From Anaerolineales bacterium (GTDB lineage Bacteria > Chloroflexota > Anaerolineae > Anaerolineales > UBA11858): a stretch of DNA of 9,399 nt. The stretch covers positions 1 through 9,399 of the forward strand of contig WFTY01000241.1 in assembly GCA_015485245.1 (NCBI GenBank). Direction: 5' to 3'. A model generated the notes under the pieces. It was given only the letters and a program-made list of their open reading frames with translations, had not been told where the DNA came from and searched no databases. Below, one piece after another: positions 1-6,444 of the stretch; positions within the stretch are counted from its first letter, which is position 1, and each line of letters starts with the position of its first letter. Both the position numbers and the translations under genes were made by a program.

Positions 1-534
1 CGCCTGCACGGTATCATACGTCACTGCGCCGGGGTCGCCGCCCGGTTGCCCAACAATCACCGGGATGTTCAGCCGCTGCCCCCAGATTTGCAACTGTTCG
101 ATGGCGGCAGCGCGGAAGGTGTCGGCTGCGCCGAAAAGCACTTTCTTGCCCTGCTGCTGGAAGCGTTGGCCGAGCTTCGCCATGCTGGTGGTTTTGCCTG
201 AGCCGTTTACGCCGACGATGAGCGCCACGGCGGGTTTCTGTTGGAAGCGGATCTCCGGGGGCGGTTTGAGACGAGCGACCAGTTCGTTTTGCATGGCCTG
301 GCGCAATTCGGCAGCGCGGGTCAGCCCTTCGGCCTGCACGCGCTTTTGCAGCGCGGCGATCACCTCCTCGCTGGTCTCGATGCCCATATCGGCCTGGATG
401 AAGAGGGCTTCCAGTTCCTCCCAGGTATCTGCATCGATCTCGGCCATACCGAGCAGGTGGGAGAGCCGTCCGAAGGTGCTCTTACGCGTGCGCGCCAGCC
501 CGTGGCTCCATTTGGAAAGCATATTTTCGCTCAT
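1..534 (-). CDS. ftsY: Signal recognition particle receptor FtsY, N-terminal part (C-terminus beyond window)
   Basis: FtsY is the SRP receptor GTPase that brings ribosome-nascent chain-SRP complexes to the membrane translocon. The visible 178 residues cover a short helical N domain (about 1-95) and the first part of the G domain. The P-loop GVNGSGKTT is at 108-116, the family motif DTFRAA at 138-143, and GGDPGAVTYDAVQA runs to the window edge. This order and the DTFRAAAIEQL wording fit FtsY or Ffh; the start directly into the N domain and the GGDP motif favour FtsY. There is no acidic A domain, as in many non-enterobacterial FtsYs. The reading frame stays open to base 1, so the 3' part is missing only because the window ends. 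The ATG at 534 lies 13 bp after the cyclase stop, with no Shine-Dalgarno; an extended -10 element ends 7 nt upstream, suggesting leaderless expression independent of the cyclase gene. Confidence 0.95.
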   Translation of the reverse strand, partial: MSENMLSKWSHGLARTRKSTFGRLSHLLGMAEIDADTWEELEALFIQADMGIETSEEVIAALQKRVQAEGLTRAAELRQAMQNELVARLKPPPEIRFQQKPAVALIVGVNGSGKTTSMAKLGQRFQQQGKKVLFGAADTFRAAAIEQLQIWGQRLNIPVIVGQPGGDPGAVTYDTVQA

Positions 535-541
535 GGTGTGG

Positions 542-550
542 ATTGTATCA
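542..550 (-). promoter_or_regulatory. Extended -10 promoter for ftsY, overlapping the cyclase stop codon
   Basis: On the minus strand the sequence reads TG-A-TACAAT, then 7 nt, then the ftsY ATG. TACAAT matches the TATAAT consensus at 5 of 6 positions and the TG is one base upstream, as in extended -10 promoters. No convincing -35 box is seen. Transcription would start about at the ATG, giving a leaderless mRNA. The TGA stop of the cyclase gene supplies the TG element. Confidence 0.5.
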
Positions 551-2992
551 CGCGGTGACGAAATACATTTCGACAGCCCCTTTGTGTTTGGCGGCGATCT
601 TGCCGCGGTACTGGCAGGTGAAATGTCCTCGCACCAGTTCGTATGTGCTGCGTGAGATGTTAATCTTGCCGATCTCTCCGCTCTGCTCCATGCGGGCGGC
701 CATCACCACGGTATCCCCCCAGATATCGTAAGCGTACTTCTTGCGTCCCACCACGCCGGCGATCACCGGTCCGCTGCTGATGCCGATGCGTACTTCGAGC
801 GCCGGAACTCCCTGAGCGCGGCGTTTGGTATTTTCCTCGCGGACGAAGGTCAGCATATCCAATGCGGCGCGCACGATATCCACAGCGTGCGTTTTGCGGG
901 GGAGAGGGATGCCTCCGGCGCACATGTAGTTATCGCCGATGGTTTTCAGTTTCTCGATCTTGTAACGCTCGGCGATGCCATCGAAAGCGGTGAAGTATGC
1001 GTCGATGGTGTCAACGAGTTCCTGCGGGGCGAGCCTCTCGGCGGCCTGGGTGAAATTGCCGAAATCGGCGAACAGTACGGTGGCGTTCTCGATTAGCACG
1101 GGGGTGACGCTGCCGCGCTGTTTGAGTTCCTCGGCGACCTGATCAGGCAGGATGTTCTTGAGCAGCGCGTCGGTTTTGCGGCGTTCTTGCTCCAGGGCCT
1201 CCTCCAGCCGCTTTCGCTCGGTAATGTCCTCTTTGACGGCGACGAAGTGGGTGATCTTCCCCTGGTCATCTTCTACCGGGGAAATGGTGGAGAACTCCCA
1301 GTACAGCGTGCTGTCTTTCTTACGGTTGATGATTTCGCCGCGCCACACCTCTCCCCGCAGCAGTGCGTCCCACATTTCCTTGTAGTATTGGGGAGGCATT
1401 TTGCCGGACTTCAGAATGCGTGGATTCTGCCCCACTGCCTCGGCGGCGGTGTAGCCGGAGATACGCTCGAAGGCGGGGTTGACGTACTCGATGACGCCCT
1501 GAGCGTTAGTGATGACGACGCTGCTGGCGCTTTGCTCGATGGAGCGGGTGAGTTTGCGGATCTCGGCCTCGGCGGCTTTGCGCTCGGTGATATCCAGCGA
1601 GTATTCGATCATTTGAACCACGTTGCCGGCCTCGTCCAAGATGGGGTAACCATGCACCTCGACGTAGAACGGCTCGCCGTTGGGTTTGAAATGGATGTGT
1701 TCGACGATGAAAGGTTCTTTTGTGCGCTTCACCTGTGCCAGAGGGCAGGGATGCTCCTCGCTCTGGCAAGGTGACTCGCGGTGGTGCGTCAGGGCGTAGC
1801 AGGTGTTATGTTGACCTATCCCCAGGCCGCGCGCGGCGGAGTTGGCGATTTCGATGCGGTAATCCTCGGTGTTGATCACGTAGAAGGGCGTGGCGATGGA
1901 TTCGATAATGTTCTGCAGAAAGACGTTGTGTTGCCGTATTACGTCTTCGGCTTGCCGTTGACGCGTGATGTCGTGCCAGAACATCAGCGCTCCCATCGGG
2001 CGGCGACGACGGCCTTGCAAAGGGGAGACGCGCACTTCGTAATGCCGTCCCTCGTGCTCGATAGTGTATGTGACCTCGCTCATCGTCTCACCTGTCCGCC
2101 CGTCGCTTTGCCACAAGCCCTTCAGGGAGGGGAAGGCGGCGAATACTTCGGAAGCGTTTTTCCCAATTACCTCGCGTTGCGCCTGACCGAGGATGTTCTG
2201 CGCCGGCCGGTTGAGGTTGACGATCCGCTGTTGCGTATCCAGCACGATCAACCCTTCCCGCATCTGGTTGACGATGGTGCTGTGGGCGACCGGTGAGATG
2301 TCAATCAGGTGGTAGCGGAACAGCCCCCAGGCGATCACCACGCCACTGATAGTGAAGGTGACGACGGTTAGGTTCCACCCTTGCGGAGCGATCCCTGCGG
2401 TGTAGGCCAAGTTGCCCAGCCAGGTGAGAGCGGAGAAGAGCAGCAGGATGACGATTTGCCGCCGGTACAGGCTGGCCGCCTGCAGCAGCGCGACGACCAG
2501 CAGGATGGTGGCCAGAGCGAACAGCAGGTAAGCGTAGGTAACATTGACCCACCACCACAGGCCGGGTGAGAACGTCAGGTGATTGAGGGCGGGGCCGCGC
2601 GTCAGTTGTGGGTTTACCCAGATCAGGTGGTGCGCCTCGTTGGTCCATACGAGGATGATGGTGGTGAGGGGGACGAGGTTAAGCAGCGTTACCACTTTGG
2701 CCGTCAGCCCCTCGCGTCGCCCGGTGTACGTCAACACTAGCAACAGCCAAGTCACGGCCAACATAGGCGCGCCGAAGTATTGCATTTTCGAGAAGAACAG
2801 CGCGGCGGTGAAATCGTTGCTGATGATCTCTAGCGCGTAGAACAACGACCAGAGGAACGCCGAGAACATCATGGCGGCGAACCATGATGCGCCTGCCGCC
2901 GGGCGTCTCCGCCATCCCCAAACGGCTAGCGCACCGGCGATGGCGGCGGAAGCCAGTACAGGGATCACATAGGGGGTGTATTGCCAGGACAT
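548..2992 (-). CDS. Membrane adenylate cyclase, 7TM-PAS-PAS-PAS-class III cyclase domain
   Basis: This is a predicted cAMP-producing sensor. Residues 1-228 hold seven hydrophobic segments (about 7-26, 33-56, 70-90, 99-117, 147-170, 179-199, 207-225), like the 7TM input module of some histidine kinases. Three PAS domains follow (about 236-345, 355-472, 482-594), each closing with a DIT(E/R)(R/Q) motif. A coiled stretch with LLKNILPDQVAEELK, typical of the cyclase transducer, leads into the catalytic domain (about 630-814). Metal-binding Asp643 (FADF) and Asp687 (TIGD) are present. Lys683 and Asp756 are the adenine-specifying pair, so cAMP rather than cGMP is expected. Arg767 is kept, but the transition-state Asn is Val763. 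Class III cyclases work as dimers with shared active sites. The middle PAS carries Cys398, Cys409 and Cys416 among several His. No strong Shine-Dalgarno precedes the ATG; the gene may be translated after the small frame 16 bp upstream. The ligand is unknown. Confidence 0.93.
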   Translation of the reverse strand: MSWQYTPYVIPVLASAAIAGALAVWGWRRRPAAGASWFAAMMFSAFLWSLFYALEIISNDFTAALFFSKMQYFGAPMLAVTWLLLVLTYTGRREGLTAKVVTLLNLVPLTTIILVWTNEAHHLIWVNPQLTRGPALNHLTFSPGLWWWVNVTYAYLLFALATILLVVALLQAASLYRRQIVILLLFSALTWLGNLAYTAGIAPQGWNLTVVTFTISGVVIAWGLFRYHLIDISPVAHSTIVNQMREGLIVLDTQQRIVNLNRPAQNILGQAQREVIGKNASEVFAAFPSLKGLWQSDGRTGETMSEVTYTIEHEGRHYEVRVSPLQGRRRRPMGALMFWHDITRQRQAEDVIRQHNVFLQNIIESIATPFYVINTEDYRIEIANSAARGLGIGQHNTCYALTHHRESPCQSEEHPCPLAQVKRTKEPFIVEHIHFKPNGEPFYVEVHGYPILDEAGNVVQMIEYSLDITERKAAEAEIRKLTRSIEQSASSVVITNAQGVIEYVNPAFERISGYTAAEAVGQNPRILKSGKMPPQYYKEMWDALLRGEVWRGEIINRKKDSTLYWEFSTISPVEDDQGKITHFVAVKEDITERKRLEEALEQERRKTDALLKNILPDQVAEELKQRGSVTPVLIENATVLFADFGNFTQAAERLAPQELVDTIDAYFTAFDGIAERYKIEKLKTIGDNYMCAGGIPLPRKTHAVDIVRAALDMLTFVREENTKRRAQGVPALEVRIGISSGPVIAGVVGRKKYAYDIWGDTVVMAARMEQSGEIGKINISRSTYELVRGHFTCQYRGKIAAKHKGAVEMYFVTA

Positions 2993-3008
2993 AAGGGCGC
3001 CGCGGTGT

Positions 3009-3128
3009 TCAGGGCGTGTCGTTCTGCTTGGCGGCGATGGCTGTGAGCATATTGAGGAACATGCGCACCTGGCGTGTGATTTGCGGCCACGCTGCGGTCA
3101 TTTGGGTGATGTAGTCTGTGTTGTTCAT
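3009..3128 (-). CDS. Possible 39-residue peptide upstream of the adenylate cyclase
   Basis: A short frame from ATG (3128) to TGA (3009-3011) encodes MNNTDYITQM followed by a basic, amphipathic-looking helix (about 15-34, ending AIAAKQNDTP). It ends 16 bp before the cyclase ATG on the same strand. Third codon positions are mostly G or C, in line with the neighbouring genes, and a weak GAGAG lies about 5-9 nt upstream of the ATG. No family is recognised. It might be a real small protein, a leader peptide that couples translation to the cyclase gene, or chance in a GC-rich region; length alone does not decide. Confidence 0.4.
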   Translation of the reverse strand: MNNTDYITQMTAAWPQITRQVRMFLNMLTAIAAKQNDTP

Positions 3129-3338
3129 GCAGTCTCTCGCTTGGGTGTTGATCGCGCCGCAAAGTTGGGGCTTTGTTGGCTCATTGCAGAAGAAGTCAGA
3201 AGACTCCGTGCACTCCTTGTCTCTCGGTGGTTCTGGTTGCAGAACGCCGAACAGGGAGTTCGCTCATGTTATTGTGGGAAGAACACGCTAGGCGAAGGAA
3301 AGTTTCGCGCTTGCGCAAAGGGTATCACGCGCGCGGGA
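3129..3338. other. 210-bp intergenic stretch, no gene recognised
   Basis: This gap lies between the end of the membrane protein gene and the possible small peptide upstream of the cyclase. A weak 5-bp stem (CAAAG/CTTTG, 3160-3175) and an imperfect GCGC-rich dyad near 3303-3319 are present, but neither is followed by a clear T-run on the minus strand. No TGnTAnAAT element was seen, so the promoter of the cyclase gene is not located. Confidence 0.5.
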
Positions 3339-3827
3339 TTATTCTTCCATGCGGCGGGCGATCAGGTCGACGATCTTCCATACTTGCGCGGCGAAGGAAT
3401 ACAGCGTTACCAGGGCGATGAGCAGGCCGAAACCGCCGAACATCCAGCGCCCCAGTTTGTCGTTTGCGCCGCTGGTGGACAGCGGCCCCAGCGAGATGCC
3501 GCCGGTGAAGTGGCGTTCCCCCGGCCCAAAGCCAACCCAGAGGAAGATCGCCGAGAAACTGCTCAGCATGATGGTGACGATGAACAATTGCAGAATGTTC
3601 CGCACAAGCGAATCTTTGTTTTTCATCTGGGGCGCGGCCAGGACGCTTAACCCGCCGAAGAGGAACATGATTCCAAAGGCGGTGAGAAGCCAACGCGGCC
3701 CCTGCAGGCTGGCAGGGTCTATCGGGATGACGCCCAGCCCCGCCAGCGTGATGAGCAGCCCTACGATGATGAAAATCAACGGGAACCAGAGCGGCGCACC
3801 GTAGGAGGGTTGTGGGTCGTTCATCAT
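3339..3827 (-). CDS. Hypothetical four-helix membrane protein
   Basis: The 162-residue product has four hydrophobic segments (about 12-34, 45-65, 78-100, 128-150), a short polar N-terminus and a charged C-terminal tail (IARRMEE), so it should be an integral inner-membrane protein. Between helices 3 and 4 lies a polar loop containing GPGERHFTGGISLGP. No catalytic motif, signal peptide or named family is recognised. Two adjacent ATG codons (3827 and 3824) can start it. The Shine-Dalgarno AAAGGAG sits 4 nt from the first and 7 nt from the second, so the second start (161 residues) is better placed. A 130-bp gap separates it from the peptidase gene upstream and a 210-bp gap from the small frame downstream, so co-transcription is possible but not shown. 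Confidence 0.8.
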   Translation of the reverse strand: MMNDPQPSYGAPLWFPLIFIIVGLLITLAGLGVIPIDPASLQGPRWLLTAFGIMFLFGGLSVLAAPQMKNKDSLVRNILQLFIVTIMLSSFSAIFLWVGFGPGERHFTGGISLGPLSTSGANDKLGRWMFGGFGLLIALVTLYSFAAQVWKIVDLIARRMEE

Positions 3828-3831
3828 TCTT

Positions 3832-3838
3832 CTCCTTT
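3832..3838 (-). promoter_or_regulatory. Ribosome binding site of the membrane protein gene
   Basis: AAAGGAG on the minus strand. Its spacing of 7 nt to the ATG at 3824 against 4 nt to the ATG at 3827 favours the inner start codon. Confidence 0.7.
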
Positions 3839-3886
3839 CTCAGGTGACGGTGACTTCCTCATAACACAATAGTCGTTCGATTGCCT

Positions 3887-3898
3887 GATGCTGGCATC
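3887..3898. repeat. Short dyad GATGC-TG-GCATC between two leftward genes
   Basis: A perfect 5-bp inverted repeat with a 2-nt centre lies in the 130-bp gap upstream of the membrane protein gene. Position and symmetry would suit an operator, but a dyad this short can occur by chance and no clear promoter is visible beside it. Confidence 0.25.
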
Positions 3899-3957
3899 TG
3901 CACAGTGATTCTCGGGCGAAAGCGCCTCCATGAGTGCCTGTCCCTGTTGGGGTGAGG

Positions 3958-5079
3958 TTAATCTCGCCCTGTTCGTCCGTATTGTTGCATCAGCCGGACG
4001 ACTTCATCTACCGGCAGGGCGTGGCGAGTGTGCCCGTCGCGCCCGATGGTAGTGGTAGCCATCAACATGCTGTTATAGATGGCTTCCTCCACAGCCTCGA
4101 TCACCGCCAGGGAAAACAGATCCATCACCGGCTGGAGGTAAAAAGCCGGGCGAGTGGTGATCAGCTCCGCAGGCTGGTCGAGCACGCGGTAGGCGGTGCT
4201 AAAGGCGATGACGAAATCGCCGCTTACGCCGTGGCAGATGCTGCCGCTGCGCGCCAGTCCGAAGGTCGCCCGGCGGCACAAGCGCTCCAACTGACGACTT
4301 TCCAGGGGCGCATCGGTTGCCAGGACGATCATTACCGAGCCGCCCTCCCGGCGCGGCCGATAATTCGGCGGGCGCAGGTGTCGCCCGATGGGCACCCCGG
4401 CGATGACCAGTTGCTCTGGGCGACCGTAATTCGTTTGCACCAGCGCGCCGACGGTAAAACCGCCGGCGCGTTGTGGCAGCCGCCGGCTGGCAGTACCGAT
4501 GCCGCCTTTCCAGCCGAAACAACTCGCCCCCGTCCCTCCGCCGATGCTGCCTTCCTCCATCGGCCCGCCGCGGGCGTTTTCCACCGCGGCGCGCACTTCT
4601 TTCAGGCCAATGGGGCGCGACTGGATGTCGCTCAGATAGCCGTCGCTGATCTCGCCGACAACCGGGTTAACGGTGGGATAACCGCGGCGTTCATCTTTGA
4701 ATCCCAGGCCGATGTAAGGGTTTGCCTCGATCGCCAGGGTGATCAGCGCGTCGGCCACGCGAGGGACGTTGAGTGTGGCGGTGAGCGCGATGGGCGTTTC
4801 GATGGTGCCGATCTCACGGATTTGCTCGAACCCCGCGGCTTTGCCGTATCCGTTGATGGCATGCACCGCCGCGGGGACTTTTTCGGCATACAGGTTGTCG
4901 GTGTGGGGCAGAATCACCGTCACGCCGGTGCGGTAAGGCCCGTCTCCCGTCCACTCGCCTTCGCCTGCGATCAAAGTCGCGTGGCCGACGGCGATTCCGG
5001 GAATGTCGGTGAGGGCGTTAAGCGGGCCGGTAGGCAGTTCGCTGTGATAAGGGATATCGGTTTCTCGTATACGTGGCAT
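3958..5079 (-). CDS. P1-family (DmpA/BapA-type) self-processing aminopeptidase
   Basis: Peptidase family S58 enzymes release N-terminal residues from peptides, amides or beta-peptides. They are made as one chain that cuts itself before a Ser, which becomes the N-terminal nucleophile of the beta subunit. Here Gly247-Ser248 in EGGSVMIVLATDAPL matches the DmpA Gly249-Ser250 site, giving subunits of about 247 and 126 residues. The length of 373 is close to DmpA's 375. Other family features include LTDIPGIAVGHATL (22-36), the Gly-rich GSIGGGTGASCFGWKGGIGT (177-196) and VGALVQTNYGR (210-220). No signal peptide is seen, so it should act in the cytoplasm. A good Shine-Dalgarno (AGGAG) 8 nt before the ATG and an extended -10 promoter upstream support the start and its own transcription. 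It is divergent from moaC. The natural substrate cannot be read from the sequence. Confidence 0.94.
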   Translation of the reverse strand: MPRIRETDIPYHSELPTGPLNALTDIPGIAVGHATLIAGEGEWTGDGPYRTGVTVILPHTDNLYAEKVPAAVHAINGYGKAAGFEQIREIGTIETPIALTATLNVPRVADALITLAIEANPYIGLGFKDERRGYPTVNPVVGEISDGYLSDIQSRPIGLKEVRAAVENARGGPMEEGSIGGGTGASCFGWKGGIGTASRRLPQRAGGFTVGALVQTNYGRPEQLVIAGVPIGRHLRPPNYRPRREGGSVMIVLATDAPLESRQLERLCRRATFGLARSGSICHGVSGDFVIAFSTAYRVLDQPAELITTRPAFYLQPVMDLFSLAVIEAVEEAIYNSMLMATTTIGRDGHTRHALPVDEVVRLMQQYGRTGRD

Positions 5080-5087
5080 GGGATGAT

Positions 5088-5092
5088 CTCCT
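5088..5092 (-). promoter_or_regulatory. Ribosome binding site of the P1 peptidase gene
   Basis: AGGAG on the minus strand, 8 nt before the ATG at 5079. It confirms the start and contrasts with the divergent moaC gene, which has none. Confidence 0.75.
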
Positions 5093-5116
5093 GGGGGAAG
5101 TTGTTGCCTTGGGGTG

Positions 5117-5125
5117 ATTCTAGCA
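5117..5125 (-). promoter_or_regulatory. Extended -10 promoter for the P1 peptidase gene
   Basis: The minus strand reads TG-C-TAGAAT (5 of 6 match to TATAAT, TG one base upstream). Initiation about 7 nt downstream would give a leader of roughly 30 nt that includes the AGGAG ribosome binding site. No good -35 box is seen at 16-18 nt. Confidence 0.5.
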
Positions 5126-5152
5126 CAAGCTCGCGCCCTGTATTCGCTTAGG

Positions 5153-5177
5153 TTGGCGGATGGTATAATCGCGCCAA
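5153..5177. repeat. Inverted repeat TTGGCG-N13-CGCCAA around the moaC -10 box
   Basis: Two perfect 6-bp arms (5153-5158 and 5172-5177) enclose the TATAAT hexamer, and the right arm reaches the first base of the moaC ATG. A dimeric repressor bound here would block the promoter. The arms are short, so chance is possible. Confidence 0.3.
5161..5169 (+). promoter_or_regulatory. Extended -10 promoter for moaC, probably leaderless
   Basis: The sequence is TG-G-TATAAT, a perfect extended -10, ending 7 nt before the moaC ATG at 5177. RNA would start about at the ATG. There is no Shine-Dalgarno in the 40 nt upstream and no good -35 box. A TTGGCG/CGCCAA inverted repeat encloses the -10. Confidence 0.65.
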
Positions 5178-5659
5178 TGTCGGAAAATACGCTCTCTCAC
5201 CTGGACGAAAGCGGGCGCGCTCGCATGGTGGATGTCGGCGGTAAGCCGGTCACCGAGCGGGTGGCGGTGGCCCGCGGCGAGGTGTGCATGCGTCCGGAGA
5301 CTTTGGCGCTGATTCAGCAGGGCGCCCTCAAAAAGGGCGACGTATTCAGCGTGGCGCAGATCGCCGGAGTGATGGCGGCCAAACGCACCGCGGAGTTGAT
5401 CCCCCTGTGCCACCCCTTGATGTTGAATCAAGTGTTGTTGCAAGTCGAGCCCGACGCGGCGCTGCCCGGCGTGCGCCTCACCGCCACAGTGCGCACCAGC
5501 GGGAAAACCGGCGTGGAGATGGAAGCGCTGACGGCCGTCTCGGTCGCTGCGCTGACGATTTATGATATGGCCAAGGCTGTCGAGAAGACCATGCGCATCA
5601 CCAACATCCGTCTGGTGGAAAAACGCGGCGGTCAGAGCGGCGACGTCCTCCTCGAGTGA
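5177..5659 (+). CDS. moaC: Cyclic pyranopterin monophosphate synthase MoaC
   Basis: MoaC converts the MoaA product of GTP (3',8-cyclo-7,8-dihydro-GTP) into cyclic pyranopterin monophosphate in molybdenum cofactor synthesis, in the cytoplasm. The 160-residue product has the usual family length. Family signatures are IPLCHPL (75-81, His79) and [21 protein letters not shown] (110-130). Asp130, Lys133 and Lys53 align with the E. coli catalytic residues Asp128, Lys131 and Lys51. A longer in-frame start (GTG 5114) would add 21 residues unlike MoaC and run over the promoter, so the ATG at 5177 is chosen. It heads a plus-strand run with moaD and moaE. No moaA is in the window, so that step must be encoded elsewhere if the pathway is complete. 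Confidence 0.96.
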   Translation: MSENTLSHLDESGRARMVDVGGKPVTERVAVARGEVCMRPETLALIQQGALKKGDVFSVAQIAGVMAAKRTAELIPLCHPLMLNQVLLQVEPDAALPGVRLTATVRTSGKTGVEMEALTAVSVAALTIYDMAKAVEKTMRITNIRLVEKRGGQSGDVLLE

Positions 5660-5671
5660 ACCGATGCACCA

Positions 5672-5920
5672 ATGAACCAGATCACCGTTTTATTCTTCGC
5701 TACCATGCGCGACCATACTGGCGAGCGTCGCCTCACCTTAGAGGTCCCCGCGGGATGTACCGTGGGGGAGTTGAAGGCGCTCATCGGCGAACGCTACCCG
5801 CGGGCGCAGGGTGCGCTGGAAGCCACGCTGGTTTCGATTAACCGTGAATATGCCTTTGACGAAGACCCCATCCCCGATGGGGCGGAAGTAGCCTTTTTCC
5901 CGCAGGTCTCTGGTGGCTGA
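5672..5920 (+). CDS. moaD: Molybdopterin synthase sulfur-carrier subunit MoaD
   Basis: MoaD is the small ubiquitin-like subunit of molybdopterin synthase. Its C-terminal glycine is adenylated and then thiocarboxylated, and it donates sulfur to cyclic pyranopterin monophosphate within the MoaD2-MoaE2 complex. The 82-residue product starts NQITVLFFATMRD, the typical beta-grasp opening, carries VPAGCTVGELKALI, and ends FFPQVSGG with the required terminal Gly-Gly. Length matches E. coli MoaD (81). It begins 12 bp after the moaC stop with no Shine-Dalgarno, so translation probably follows from moaC. Although MoaD-like ThiS proteins share the fold, the moaC and moaE neighbours make this a MoaD. Confidence 0.95.
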   Translation: MNQITVLFFATMRDHTGERRLTLEVPAGCTVGELKALIGERYPRAQGALEATLVSINREYAFDEDPIPDGAEVAFFPQVSGG

Positions 5921-5960
5921 ACGTCCTGATTCCGAAGCTTTGCCCTCTGCTTGCTCTCCC

Positions 5961-6425
5961 ATGACTACTCCTCCCACCATTTTTCTCATCACCGAAGACG
6001 AAATTGACCTGAACGTCCTCCTCGACCGGATCACGCTGCCTTCCACCGGCGCGGCCTGTTTCTTCACCGGTATGGTGCGCGGCGTGACCCGTCGCTCCGG
6101 ACAACCTCCTCGGACGGAGTATCTGGAGTACGAAGCTTACAAACCGATGGCTGAGGCCAAAATGCGTCAGGTAGCGGAGGAAATTCGGGCGCGCTGGCCT
6201 GATGTGGAGGGGATCGCTATCGTGCAGCGCGTCGGGCGGCTATACCCGCGCACTCCCACGGTGTTGATCGCCTGCACCGCGGCGCACCGCGACACCGGCG
6301 TGTTCGAAGCGGCGCGCTACGGCATCGATCGTTTGAAGGAGATCGTCCCTGTGTGGAAGAAGGAAGTCGGCCCCGGGGGGGAGGCCTGGATCGAAGGAGA
6401 ATACACCCCGCGGCCTGGGGAGTAG
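5961..6425 (+). CDS. moaE: Molybdopterin synthase catalytic subunit MoaE
   Basis: MoaE binds cyclic pyranopterin monophosphate and, with thiocarboxylated MoaD, makes the dithiolene of molybdopterin. The 154-residue product shows FFTGMVRG (34-41), YLEYEAYKPMAEAKM, AHRDTGVFEA and the C-terminal LKEIVPVWKKE. Lys126 and Lys133 align with catalytic Lys119 and Lys126 of E. coli. An upstream GTG at 5913, overlapping the moaD stop by 8 bp, would give 170 residues. The extra 16 codons are poor in G/C at third positions and look unlike MoaE, so the ATG at 5961 is preferred. Coupling through the GTG cannot be excluded, as neither start has a clear Shine-Dalgarno. The last gene-to-gene gap, to the PLP enzyme, is 19 bp. 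Confidence 0.95.
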   Translation: MTTPPTIFLITEDEIDLNVLLDRITLPSTGAACFFTGMVRGVTRRSGQPPRTEYLEYEAYKPMAEAKMRQVAEEIRARWPDVEGIAIVQRVGRLYPRTPTVLIACTAAHRDTGVFEAARYGIDRLKEIVPVWKKEVGPGGEAWIEGEYTPRPGE

Positions 6426-6429
6426 GCGT

Positions 6430-6435
6430 AAGGAG
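6430..6435 (+). promoter_or_regulatory. Ribosome binding site fixing a TTG start
   Basis: AAGGAG, 9 nt before TTG 6445. The next in-frame Met is residue 47, which would cut off the zinc-ribbon cysteines, so the TTG is the likely start. Confidence 0.65.
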
Positions 6436-6444
6436 AGAGCCATC

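Noticed and set aside
3160..3175. CAAAG-TTGGGG-CTTTG stem between the membrane protein and the small frame
   Set aside because: A 5-bp A/T-containing stem without a T-run; too weak to call a terminator or operator.
3915..3926. GGCG-AAAG-CGCC hairpin after the P1 peptidase gene, considered as a terminator
   Set aside because: The stem is only 4 bp and no T-run follows on the minus strand.
3934..5151. 405-codon open frame on the plus strand opposite the P1 peptidase gene
   Set aside because: The translation has no recognisable domain and is rich in Arg, Ala, Gly and His, as expected of a shadow frame. The minus strand encodes a complete P1 peptidase with its own ribosome site.
5114..5176. GTG start extending MoaC by 21 residues
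   Set aside because: It would run over the extended -10 promoter of moaC and add sequence not seen in MoaC.
5913..5960. GTG start for moaE overlapping the moaD stop
   Set aside because: The 16 extra codons have low third-position GC, encode residues unlike MoaE, and have no clear Shine-Dalgarno; the ATG at 5961 gives a normal MoaE.
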